A DNA stretch of 64,000 nt from Tabrizicola sp. TH137 (lineage in GTDB: Bacteria; Pseudomonadota; Alphaproteobacteria; Rhodobacterales; Rhodobacteraceae): NCBI RefSeq assembly GCF_002855575.1, contig NZ_PKRQ01000004.1, positions 310,001 to 374,000 of the forward strand, given 5' to 3'. Within the stretch, counting starts at the first letter, position 1; each line of letters begins with the position of its first letter. Below, piece by piece: positions 36,908-43,254 of this stretch. Under the pieces are notes generated by a model that was given only the letters and a program-made list of their open reading frames with translations, was not told where the DNA came from and did no database searches. The translations under genes and the position numbers were made by a program.

Positions 36908-38001
36908 TGCGGCTGACGCTTCTGGTCCTGGGCCTGATGCTGGCGGCGCTGCCTCTGCGGGCGGCGGAGGGGCTGGTGGTGCGGGCGACGGGCTTTGCCA
37001 TCCAGTCGGGTGCCGAGGATGCGGCCAGTGCCAAGCGGCGCGCGGTGGCGGATGCGCTGTTGCAGGCGGCGCTGTCGGGCGGGGCCTCGGTCACCGGGCA
37101 CACGGTGATGGACAAGAGCGTGATCACCAGCGACCTGTTGATCGTGCGGCCCGTGGGGCGGGTGTTGCGGCATCAGATCGTGGAGCTTTCGCAGAACGGC
37201 GCGACCTGGAGCGCGACGATCGAGGCGGTGGTGGGCGCCGGGGTTTCGGGCGAATGCACGCGGCGGCGGAACCTGTCGCTGATCGTCTATGCGCCGGTGG
37301 TGGCGGTGGAGCCGCAGGCCCCGGCCTGGACCGAGCCGCTGGCCATGGAAGTGGCCAAGCAGATGGTGCGGCGGCTGGAGGCGCATCCGGCGACGGAGCT
37401 GGTGCGGGTGACGGACCGCGCCTTCCCCCGCCTGTCGAAGAAGCGCGAGGCCACGGATTACGAGACGCTGACGCGCGGGTCGGTGCGGCTGGGCGAAGGG
37501 GAACATGCCTTCATCCCGGTGGTGGAGGTGGAGGTCGGCGGCATGGGCATGAAGCCCGATCTGCGGATGCGGATCGAGATGGTGCTGATCGCCGGGTCGG
37601 GCGAGGAATCGCGGCAGGCGGCGGAGCGCAGCGTGAAGCTGCCCGGCGTATCGCCCCTGGGACGGCTGGCCATCGCCATCGAGCCCGACCGGCGGCAACT
37701 GGCCGCGCAACTGACCGAGGGGCTGGAGCGGGAGATGGACCGGCTGCTGGACATCGAGACCTGCAAGCCGGTGACGGCGCGGCTGGATGTGGCGGGCGGC
37801 AAGATCGTGGCGCCGGTGGGTCGCCAGCAGGGGCTGACGCGGGGCAGCATCGCCTTTACCGCCGATGCCGATTTTTCGACCGAGATGCTGGAAGTGGTGG
37901 AACTGGCGGCGAACCGGGCCGTGCTGCGGCCGCTGGACCCCGGCCGGGGGGCGAAGGCCTTTGCCGGACGCCCGGTGCGTTTCGTGGAGGCAGGGCTGTG
38001 A
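36907..38001 (+). CDS. flgT: FlgT-like flagellar H-ring protein
   Basis: A 364-residue exported protein (signal peptide to about residue 20, PLRAAEG). The N-terminal part (VVRATGFAIQSGAEDAASAKRRAVADALLQAAL) is the FlgT N-domain also related to LPP20; the middle (residues 120-260) is a beta-alpha domain and the end (LDVAGGKIVAPVGRQQGLTRGSIAF) resembles the C-terminal beta domain. R. sphaeroides has a distant FlgT needed for rotation that interacts with MotB and FliL (literature). ATG 36907 overlaps the flgP stop (TGATG); an in-frame GTG at 36904 is less likely. Confidence 0.8.
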   Translation: MRLTLLVLGLMLAALPLRAAEGLVVRATGFAIQSGAEDAASAKRRAVADALLQAALSGGASVTGHTVMDKSVITSDLLIVRPVGRVLRHQIVELSQNGATWSATIEAVVGAGVSGECTRRRNLSLIVYAPVVAVEPQAPAWTEPLAMEVAKQMVRRLEAHPATELVRVTDRAFPRLSKKREATDYETLTRGSVRLGEGEHAFIPVVEVEVGGMGMKPDLRMRIEMVLIAGSGEESRQAAERSVKLPGVSPLGRLAIAIEPDRRQLAAQLTEGLEREMDRLLDIETCKPVTARLDVAGGKIVAPVGRQQGLTRGSIAFTADADFSTEMLEVVELAANRAVLRPLDPGRGAKAFAGRPVRFVEAGL

Positions 38002-38705
38002 GGCGGATCGTGATGGCGCTGATGATGGCCGCAACACCGGCAGCGGCGATGGACTACGGCGCCGGCGTGCCGGGCGATGAGGTCGGGCGGTTGATCCGCG
38101 CGGCGATGGAGGAGGCGGGCCAGGCGGTGCCGGATTTCGCCGATCCCGCGCGGGCCTTCCCGCCCTGCGGCAGCGTGCCGGAGGTTCTGCCGCGACAGGG
38201 AAGCTGGTCCACCGCCGAGGTGCGCTGTGATGGGCCGGTCTGGAGCCGCGCGGTGCGGACAGGGGCGGTGACCGGTGGGGCGGCGATGGCCGAGCCGACG
38301 GATGATGCGGGCGAAGGGCCGATGGCCGTGGTCCTGGCGCGCAGCGTGGCGCGGGGGGCGGTGCTGACGGCAGAGGATGTCACGCTGGCCCCGGTGGGCA
38401 CACGCGGCCCCGACGGCATCTTCACCGATCCCGCAGAGGTGATCGGGCGGCGCACCAAGACGGCGCTGGGGCTGGGCAAGCCCGTCCTGCTGCGCCAATT
38501 GGAGCCGGTCTGGATGGTGGCGCGGGGCAATCCCGTGGTTCTTGCGGCCTCGGCCGGGGGGCTTGCCGTCTCGGCCCCGGCGGAGGCGCTGGATGACGGG
38601 GCACTGGGCGATGTGATCCGTGTCCTGAACAAGTCGAGCGGGCGCGAGGTGAAGGCTGTCGTCACCGGAAGAAATTCCGTGATGGCGCAGACTAACATGC
38701 GCTGA
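37998..38705 (+). CDS. flgA: Flagellar P-ring chaperone FlgA
   Basis: A 235-residue protein starting at GTG 37998 inside a GTGA overlap with flgT. A short signal peptide (RRIVMALMMAATPAAAM) precedes an N-domain with Cys residues (PPCGSVPEV, VRCDGPVW), then an SAF domain (about residues 110-235: ARSVARGAVLTAEDVTLAPV, GLGKPVLLRQLEPVWMVARG). FlgA helps FlgI assemble the periplasmic P-ring. The start is fixed by the overlap; no ATG near the signal peptide start is available except M6. Confidence 0.9.
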   Translation: MRRIVMALMMAATPAAAMDYGAGVPGDEVGRLIRAAMEEAGQAVPDFADPARAFPPCGSVPEVLPRQGSWSTAEVRCDGPVWSRAVRTGAVTGGAAMAEPTDDAGEGPMAVVLARSVARGAVLTAEDVTLAPVGTRGPDGIFTDPAEVIGRRTKTALGLGKPVLLRQLEPVWMVARGNPVVLAASAGGLAVSAPAEALDDGALGDVIRVLNKSSGREVKAVVTGRNSVMAQTNMR

Positions 38706-38740
38706 AATCCGTCCGTAATGACAGCTAAACGGAGGCTCTC

Positions 38741-39046
38741 ATGGTAGACCCAATTTCAACATCAGCTGCGCGTCCTCGGATCGCCCGTCCGGGCGAAGAT
38801 GTCGCTGGGCCGGTTCAGGGTTCCACCGCGAACGGCTCTGCAACGGCTGTCGGACCGGCCGCAGGGGACAGCGTCTCGCTGAGCCCTGCGGCGCAATCCC
38901 TGCCTGCGGAGCTCAAGGGTGGACCCCCCATTGATCTGACCATCGTGGCCAAGATCAAGGAAGCGATCGCGGAAGGGAGATATCCCATTGATCTGGAGAA
39001 GATCACCGACAGTCTGTTCGAGAACTATCTCGAACTGACCCAGTGA
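38741..39046 (+). CDS. flgM: Anti-sigma28 factor FlgM
   Basis: A 101-residue protein with disordered N-terminus and FlgM-type C-terminus (DLTIVAKIKEAIAEGRYPIDLEKITDSLFENYLELTQ), the region that clamps FliA. FlgM is exported through the finished hook-basal body, which releases FliA. An SD (CGGAGG) precedes the ATG 35 bases after flgA. It is in the sigma54 operon, while its target fliA is in the divergent sigma54 operon. Confidence 0.92.
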   Translation: MVDPISTSAARPRIARPGEDVAGPVQGSTANGSATAVGPAAGDSVSLSPAAQSLPAELKGGPPIDLTIVAKIKEAIAEGRYPIDLEKITDSLFENYLELTQ

Positions 39047-39094
39047 TCCCACGCCCGATCTTCCTGACCTAACGACGACCCGGAGCCTTCCGAC

Positions 39095-39514
39095 ATGACA
39101 CTCGGCACGTCTGCCCTTCTTGTGGCTATCCTTCTGGCAGGGGTTTCCCTTGTCACCTTCGGTCTGATGCGCAACCGCGCGCGCGCCGTGGAAGAGGGGC
39201 CGCAGACGGGTTTCCTTGAAGGGGCGCAGATGCCCGAGCTGACCGCGGACATGAGCGGGGCCTTCGCGGCGCGGCTGGAGGCTATTCTGGCCGAGCAGAC
39301 GCAGCGGCAGTCGGAGGCGCTGAGCGATGCGCTGGCGGGGCTGAAATCGGATATCCAGCATCTGAAATCGGATGTGGAATGGCTGGCGGGCGAACGGATG
39401 ATCGAGCAGGCGATCACCCTGGCGCAGACGGGGCTGGAGGCGGATGAGATCGGGCGCGAGCTGGGTCTGACCCGCGAGACGGCCGAGACGATCCGGATGT
39501 TCCGGCGTCACTGA
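39095..39514 (+). CDS. Membrane-anchored coiled-coil protein with C-terminal HTH-like segment
   Basis: A 139-residue protein: one N-terminal membrane helix (about 4-24), a charged coiled-coil (about 45-105, EAILAEQTQRQSEALSDAL) and a C-terminal DUF2802/DUF6115-like helix-turn-helix (ITLAQTGLEADEIGRELGLTRETAETIRMFRRH). It occupies the place after flgM where flgN often lies, but it does not look like FlgN because of the membrane anchor. Function unknown; expression probably from the flgP sigma54 promoter (49 bases after flgM). DUF2802 proteins are often found in flagellar loci. Confidence 0.65.
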   Translation: MTLGTSALLVAILLAGVSLVTFGLMRNRARAVEEGPQTGFLEGAQMPELTADMSGAFAARLEAILAEQTQRQSEALSDALAGLKSDIQHLKSDVEWLAGERMIEQAITLAQTGLEADEIGRELGLTRETAETIRMFRRH

Positions 39515-39597
39515 TCGGCGTGAGGGATGGGTTGCGGGGCCGGACGGGAGCGTCCGGCCCCGTTCGTTTTGGCCGGGCAGCGGATCAGGGCAGCGGA

Positions 39598-40224
39598 TCA
39601 GGGGAGCGTGGCGCAGAGGGCATGGCCTGCCATGCCGCCGGCGCAGAGATCGCGCAGGGCGGCCAGGGCGGCATCCTGCGCGGCGAGCCGGTCCTTCGGG
39701 TCGATCAGGGCGAGCGTGGAATCGCGGGCGGCGGCCGCATTGGGCGTGGCCAGTGCGGCGGAGAGGGCCTGCCAGACATAGCCGCCGGTCAGATCGGGCT
39801 TGGGCGCAAGATCCAGCAGAAGCACCGAGCGTTCCAGCATGGCCCGCCCGTCGCCCGCCTGGATGCGGGGGGCGAGATCGGCCTCGATCCGGGCGACCAG
39901 TTCTTCGCGCAGGTCAGGCGTGGCCTTTTCGGCGAGCTTGTCGATCAGGGCGCGGGCGGCGGGCAGGCCCGCGAGGCGGGCGCGCCATCCCCAGTAAAGC
40001 GCCTCGCGGTCGTTCTGCGGGACGCCGATGCCTTCGGCATAGAGGAGGCCGAGATTGAACTGCGCCTCGGCCCCGCCCGCGCGGGCGAGATCGAGCAGCA
40101 TCTGCGCCGCTTCGGGCGCGCGGCCATCGCGCAGCGTGGCGATGGCCGAGGCGAGATCGGGCGCGGCAAGCGCCGGAAGGGGCAGCAGCCAGGCCGGAAG
40201 AAGGAGAAGCGCGCGGGCGATCAT
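39598..40224 (-). CDS. Periplasmic Sel1-repeat protein (MotX-like by architecture)
   Basis: A 208-residue exported protein (signal peptide to about residue 20, PLPALAAPD). Sel1/TPR-like helices follow, best seen as AEAQFNLGLLYAEGIGVPQNDREALYWGWRARLAGLPAA (about 52-90); the rest is all-alpha with Cys residues near the C-terminus (DLCAGGMAGHALCATLP) that could form a disulphide. Sel1 repeats and export are shared with Vibrio MotX, a T-ring protein, but identity with MotX cannot be claimed. It overlaps the upstream NHLP-like gene by 4 bases and shares its FliA-type promoter. Confidence 0.7.
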   Translation of the reverse strand: MIARALLLLPAWLLPLPALAAPDLASAIATLRDGRAPEAAQMLLDLARAGGAEAQFNLGLLYAEGIGVPQNDREALYWGWRARLAGLPAARALIDKLAEKATPDLREELVARIEADLAPRIQAGDGRAMLERSVLLLDLAPKPDLTGGYVWQALSAALATPNAAAARDSTLALIDPKDRLAAQDAALAALRDLCAGGMAGHALCATLP

Positions 40225-40661
40225 CGGGCCGCCGTAAGCACGAGTTGCAGGTAGAGCAGGCGGCGGCGCGGCATGTGACGGATGGGCCGTTCATAGACCA
40301 CGACCTGCGGGCGGCTGTTCGCCTCAGCCACGAATTCGATCTCGATCGTTTCGGGAAGGAAGACGTCGTAGTATTCGAGCACCGCCACGGGATCGGCGGC
40401 GAAGCGGTCGCGGAAGCCGGGGTCGATCCAGATGCGGGCGAGGGCGCGGCCAAGGATATCGGGCAGATAGCGTTCCACCTGTTCGCGGTTGCGCAGGCGG
40501 GTCTGATGGCGGACGAGGTCATAGTCGCGGGCGCGCGGCTGGCTGCCCGGTTCGGCGGCGGCGGGCACGCCATAGGCATGGCGCACGGCATCGCGCAGGC
40601 GCGTCAGCGTGGGCAGACGAGAGATGACGGGCACAAGCGCCCTGGACATCCTCTCTTTCAT
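40221..40661 (-). CDS. NHLP-like (nitrile hydratase alpha-like) small protein in flagellar cluster
   Basis: A 146-residue soluble protein. The core (about residues 68-127) reads DILGRALARIWIDPGFRDRF, then ADPVAVLEYYDVFLPE and TIEIEFVAEANSRPQVVVYE. This pattern (A-W/I-D-x-x-F-R, D-P-x-x-x-L, L-P, beta hairpin) is that of nitrile hydratase alpha subunits and of NHLP peptide leaders. There is no metal-binding Cys motif and no Gly-Gly cleavage site; the end is basic (PRRRLLYLQLVL). No maturase or lyase is near. Coupled by 4-base overlap to the Sel1 gene. The function is unknown; a FliA-type promoter points to late flagellar expression. Confidence 0.6.
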   Translation of the reverse strand: MKERMSRALVPVISRLPTLTRLRDAVRHAYGVPAAAEPGSQPRARDYDLVRHQTRLRNREQVERYLPDILGRALARIWIDPGFRDRFAADPVAVLEYYDVFLPETIEIEFVAEANSRPQVVVYERPIRHMPRRRLLYLQLVLTAAR

Positions 40662-40700
40662 CGCGGGGCAGCCCTTCGAAGTCTGTTCAATCCTAGGGTG

Positions 40701-40727
40701 AAAACGGCAGGTTTCGCGATTTGTTTA
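40701..40727 (-). promoter_or_regulatory. FliA (sigma28)-type promoter for the NHLP-like/Sel1 pair
   Basis: Minus strand TAAA (40727-40724), 15-base spacer, GCCGTTTT (40708-40701), the best sigma28 match in the window. The predicted start is near 40694, about 33 bases before the ATG at 40661. It is back to back with a second, weaker site that faces the FliL-like gene. Confidence 0.7.
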
Positions 40728-40738
40728 GGGGGATGCCC

Positions 40739-40765
40739 TCAAATGGAGGTCTGACCTGCCGTTCT
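40739..40765 (+). promoter_or_regulatory. Candidate FliA-type promoter for the second FliL
   Basis: TCAA (40739-40742), 15-base spacer, GCCGTTCT (40758-40765). The -10 fits the local consensus well; the -35 has one mismatch from TAAA. A predicted start near 40772 gives a 23-base leader to the ATG at 40795. Confidence 0.5.
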
Positions 40766-40794
40766 GGCTATATGCGGAGAGAACGGGGATTGCC

Positions 40795-41268
40795 ATGATC
40801 GTGGCCTTGCCAGGCCAGACACCTGCCATACTGGGGTTCGCCGTTCCGGCGGGTCTGGCCTTTGCCGTGGCGGCGACCTTGTTCCTGGCCTATCCGCCGC
40901 TGCCCGAATCCCCGGTGGAGGACGCGCGGCCGCCCGGTGTGGCCCAGCTTTACATCACGATCCGCGAGCCGATCTTCATCTCGCTGGGCGAGGGTCCGAA
41001 GATGAAGCTGGATCTGGCCGTTTCGGTTGAGGGAACCAGCGCGCAGCTTCTGGAACTGAACGCCACGGTGGATAACGAGCTTTCCCGCGTGAAGGCGGCG
41101 ATCGTGAGCGAGGCGCAGGGTCTGGTGATGGAGGGGGCGGACAGCAGGCAGGTTCATGCCGCCCTGCCGGACCGGGCAAGGGCGACGATCAACGGCATGC
41201 TGGGGAGCGAGGCCTTTCCCGCCCCGGTGACGGAAGTGCTGATCCTGGGCCTGGCGATGCAGGGCTGA
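40795..41268 (+). CDS. FliL-family protein (second copy)
   Basis: A 157-residue protein with one N-terminal membrane helix (about 11-34) and a periplasmic FliL domain: YITIREPIFISLGEGPKMKLDLAVSVEG, AQGLVMEGADSRQVHA and the C-terminal VTEVLILGLAMQG, where canonical FliL has (I/V)-x-x-V-(L/Y)-F-x-x-x-x-x-Q. The canonical fliL is at 62206, so this is a paralogue. FliL surrounds or supports the stator. In R. sphaeroides FlgT binds FliL, and flgT is close by. It might be specialised for a different ring or stator; this is inference. Confidence 0.7.
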   Translation: MIVALPGQTPAILGFAVPAGLAFAVAATLFLAYPPLPESPVEDARPPGVAQLYITIREPIFISLGEGPKMKLDLAVSVEGTSAQLLELNATVDNELSRVKAAIVSEAQGLVMEGADSRQVHAALPDRARATINGMLGSEAFPAPVTEVLILGLAMQG

Positions 41269-41270
41269 GG

Positions 41271-41286
41271 CGGCACGGTTCTTGCA
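41271..41286 (+). promoter_or_regulatory. Sigma54 promoter for the 67-residue orphan gene
   Basis: CGGCACGGTTCTTGCA: GG at -24, TTGCA at -12, right spacing; one deviation (C for T at the first base). It starts 3 bases after the FliL-like stop. The predicted start is about 41298, leaving a 23-base leader with a GGAGG SD before the ATG at 41321. It has no other gene to serve on this strand. Confidence 0.75.
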
Positions 41287-41320
41287 GCATCCGGGCGAGA
41301 AAACGCCCGAGGAGGCAGGA

Positions 41321-41524
41321 ATGACGATGACAGACCGCAGCATGACCGAGAGCAGTGAAACGGCTCTGGCCGTGGCCTTGCAATCCGTGGCCGTGGAATG
41401 CGTGCATTTCGACGGGGCGGAGCGGCCTGCGGGGCGGCGGCTGATGCCGCTGGCGGGGCTGCTGGCGCCGCTGGGAGGGCTGGTCAGCCCTGCCCTTCGC
41501 GACGGTCTGCGCGACGCCAGTTGA
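41321..41524 (+). CDS. Orphan 67-residue protein behind a sigma54 promoter
   Basis: Starts MTMTDRSMTESSETALAVAL, 67 residues, no membrane segment strong enough to be certain; the second half is Leu/Gly/Pro-rich (RRLMPLAGLLAPLGGLVSP) and might associate with membranes. ATG 41321 is fixed by GAGGAGG 5 bases upstream and by the sigma54 promoter. I do not recognise it. Its 3' end overlaps the convergent minus-strand gene (41484-41702) by 41 bases. Confidence 0.6.
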   Translation: MTMTDRSMTESSETALAVALQSVAVECVHFDGAERPAGRRLMPLAGLLAPLGGLVSPALRDGLRDAS

Positions 41525-41702
41525 GATAGCGGTAGAGGAAGGTCCCGGCGATCACCGCCGGGAACCACAGGACAAGCTGGCGCAGGTCCGGCAGGTTCGA
41601 CAGGAGACGGTCGGTCAGGACCGGGTCCAGCAGGCCCATGCCCAGAAGCGGCGCGGCCGAAAGCAGAAACCAGCGGATGTTCAGGCAGCGGCGGCAGGCC
41701 AT
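41484..41702 (-). CDS. Small membrane protein downstream of fliS, unknown
   Basis: A 72-residue protein with two hydrophobic segments (about residues 10-27 and 42-60), an N-terminal Cys pair (MACRRCLNIR) and a basic C-terminus (YLNWRRADRREGQG). The start at ATG 41702 is preceded by the AGGGGCAGGGGGC element. It follows the fliS-linked gene by 16 bases and is probably in the fliS operon. It converges with and overlaps the orphan ORF at 41321-41524. No family recognised. Confidence 0.6.
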   Translation of the reverse strand: MACRRCLNIRWFLLSAAPLLGMGLLDPVLTDRLLSNLPDLRQLVLWFPAVIAGTFLYRYLNWRRADRREGQG

Positions 41703-41718
41703 CGGTCGCCCCCTGCCC

Positions 41719-42024
41719 CTAGCGCGACCGATCGCCGGTGACGGCATAGGCGGCGCGGAGATGGTCGTCGCGGCGGATCCCGGCTTCGCCCCGCGCGATG
41801 GCCTGTTCCAGCGCAGCGATGGCGCGGGCGACGACATCCTGGGCATGGCGGGCAGCCGCGGCGTGCTGCGGGCCGAGATTGCGGGCCATGCGATCGAGAT
41901 CGGCGGTGGAGATCAGGGTCTGCACAATATCCTCGCGCCGGGCGGCATCTTCGACGCGGCCGGCGATCAGGGCGAATTCCACCTCGGTGGCATCGGCGAA
42001 GGGGATGCGCGGAAGGGCGGTCAT
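41719..42024 (-). CDS. Helical 101-residue protein coupled to fliS
   Basis: A 101-residue, mostly helical protein (EFALIAGRVEDAARREDIVQ, AAAARHAQDVVARAIAALEQAIARG). The ATG at 42024 overlaps the fliS stop (ATGA), so translation is coupled. In enteric bacteria fliT follows fliS; size and helical nature would suit a FliT-like chaperone, but I see no sequence signature for FliT, so no name is given. The long frame upstream of 42024 is a shadow of fliS. Confidence 0.65.
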   Translation of the reverse strand: MTALPRIPFADATEVEFALIAGRVEDAARREDIVQTLISTADLDRMARNLGPQHAAAARHAQDVVARAIAALEQAIARGEAGIRRDDHLRAAYAVTGDRSR

Positions 42025-42416
42025 GCCGCGTTGCCCGTCACGCGGTTGCCGATCTGCTGCCAGGCGGCGAGCAGGCTGCCGATATGGTCGGCGCATTCCG
42101 ACAGTCGGGGCGAGGGTTCGCGGCGGAAGGTTTCGGCCACGCGGAGGCGGCAGTATTCATAGACGCGGAACAGATGTTCGGAAATCTCGCCGCCCTTTTC
42201 GAAATCCAGGCTGGATTGCAGGATGTAGATGGCGGTGAAGGCGCGGTTGATATGGGGCGTCGGATAGCTGCGATCCGGTTCGGCGGCGGCGAGGACGCGC
42301 AGCGAGCGTTCCAGTTCGCGCAGGGTGACGAGGATGATGCCATGGGGGCTTTCGACGGAGAGCGCCTCGCCGGTGTCGGTGCGACGATACTGGGCACGGG
42401 CATCGAGGAAGGTCAT
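42021..42416 (-). CDS. fliS: Flagellin chaperone FliS
   Basis: About 131 residues with the FliS N-terminal pattern (MTFLDARAQYRRTDTGEAL), then LVTLRELERSLRVLAAAE, INRAFTAIYILQSSLDFEKGGEISEHLFRVYEYCRLRV, a four-helix bundle arrangement. FliS caps flagellin in the cytoplasm before export. ATG 42416 is preferred to ATG 42425 because AGAAAGG lies 9 bases before 42416 but only about 1 base before 42425. No flagellin gene is in the window. A FliA-type promoter lies upstream, as expected for a late gene. Confidence 0.88.
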   Translation of the reverse strand: MTFLDARAQYRRTDTGEALSVESPHGIILVTLRELERSLRVLAAAEPDRSYPTPHINRAFTAIYILQSSLDFEKGGEISEHLFRVYEYCRLRVAETFRREPSPRLSECADHIGSLLAAWQQIGNRVTGNAA

Positions 42417-42464
42417 TGCGTGCATCCTTTCTGGGCTGCTTGGAACTGCCTGTTGTTGAAAAGA

Positions 42465-42491
42465 GAAACGACCTTTTTTCCCAGATATTTA
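42465..42491 (-). promoter_or_regulatory. FliA (sigma28)-type promoter for fliS
   Basis: Minus strand TAAA (42491-42488), 15-base spacer, GTCGTTTC (42472-42465). One mismatch in the GCCG core, otherwise like the other sites. The predicted start near 42458 gives a leader of about 40 bases. fliS is a classic FliA-regulated gene, which supports the consensus used here. Confidence 0.55.
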
Positions 42492-42581
42492 GCTGTCGAG
42501 GCACCGGTCGGGGCAACAAATGGAAGGGGCGGGCCGCATGTTTCAGCAGGCCCGCCCCAAGGGCGCGGAAGGGCGCAGAGG

Positions 42582-43088
42582 TCAGTTGAAGAGCGAGGCC
42601 CGGCGGGGGGCATCGGGGCGGCGCAGGAGCGCGGTGCGGGCCGGTTCCGGTGCGACGTGGCGCAGGCGCGAATGGGCGAGGACCTGGCGGCCTTCGGCCA
42701 GCGTTTCGGCCAGGGTTTCGGCATCGGCATCGGCGTCGAAGATCAGGTCCACGGCGAAGCCCTGCGCGAGGGCGGCCGAGCCGCGCGAGGCGGCGATGAC
42801 CATGTCGCGGCGCGCCCAGCCGAGCTGCGCCACCAGAAGGGCGATGCGGCGGGGGGAGAAGGTGCCGGGTTCCAGGTCGAGGATCAGCATGTCCGGTGCG
42901 TCGCGGCGCAGCAGGGCCAGATCGCAGTCGGTGGCATCGACGGAGGAGATTTCGCGGGCAGCGAGGGCGGCCATGATGCGGGGCGCGCGGGGCGAGAGGA
43001 TCGCGGCGTGGACCGGGCGGCGCCAGACGGCGGCCTCGGGCAGGAGGGGAGCGGTTTCAGCAGGAAGAACGGCGCGATGCATCATCAT
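42582..43088 (-). CDS. Pseudo-receiver-like protein, unknown
   Basis: A 168-residue protein. Residues 27-125 alternate beta and alpha as in a CheY fold: VHAAILSPRAPRIMAALAAR, then DCDLALLRRDAPDMLILDLEP and RDMVIAASRG. The Asp in LILDLEP sits at the phosphorylation position, but the N-terminal acidic pair that binds magnesium is missing and the C-terminal Thr/Lys positions are unclear, so it is probably not phosphorylated in the usual way. It lies between cheA3 and fliS on the same strand. Start at one of three successive ATGs from 43088. Confidence 0.5.
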   Translation of the reverse strand: MMMHRAVLPAETAPLLPEAAVWRRPVHAAILSPRAPRIMAALAAREISSVDATDCDLALLRRDAPDMLILDLEPGTFSPRRIALLVAQLGWARRDMVIAASRGSAALAQGFAVDLIFDADADAETLAETLAEGRQVLAHSRLRHVAPEPARTALLRRPDAPRRASLFN

Positions 43089-43217
43089 GGGAGTACCCCG
43101 GTACGACTAAGAGTTGGGAGCCTTGCGCCTTTCGTTGGCGAGCGACTCAGGTTTTCGTCTTGATGCTAGAATTGCCTTGTTTTCTTGGGTTTTCAACGCT
43201 GGACCGGGGGTCCGATA

Positions 43218-43242
43218 CGGATGCCGCGAGGTGCGGCATCCG
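43218..43242. terminator. 10-bp hairpin after cheA3 (possible terminator or processing site)
   Basis: CGGATGCCGC (43218-43227) and GCGGCATCCG (43233-43242) are perfectly complementary around a 5-base loop, 12 bases after the cheA3 stop. No T-run follows on either strand, so a classical Rho-independent terminator is not proven. Confidence 0.45.
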
Positions 43243-43254
43243 GGTATGTCGGGC

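Noticed and set aside
39054-39094. Possible FliA-type site TAAC-N15-TCCGACAT before the gene at 39095
   Set aside because: Both boxes are poor and the -10 overlaps the start codon; the gene is more simply in the flgP operon.
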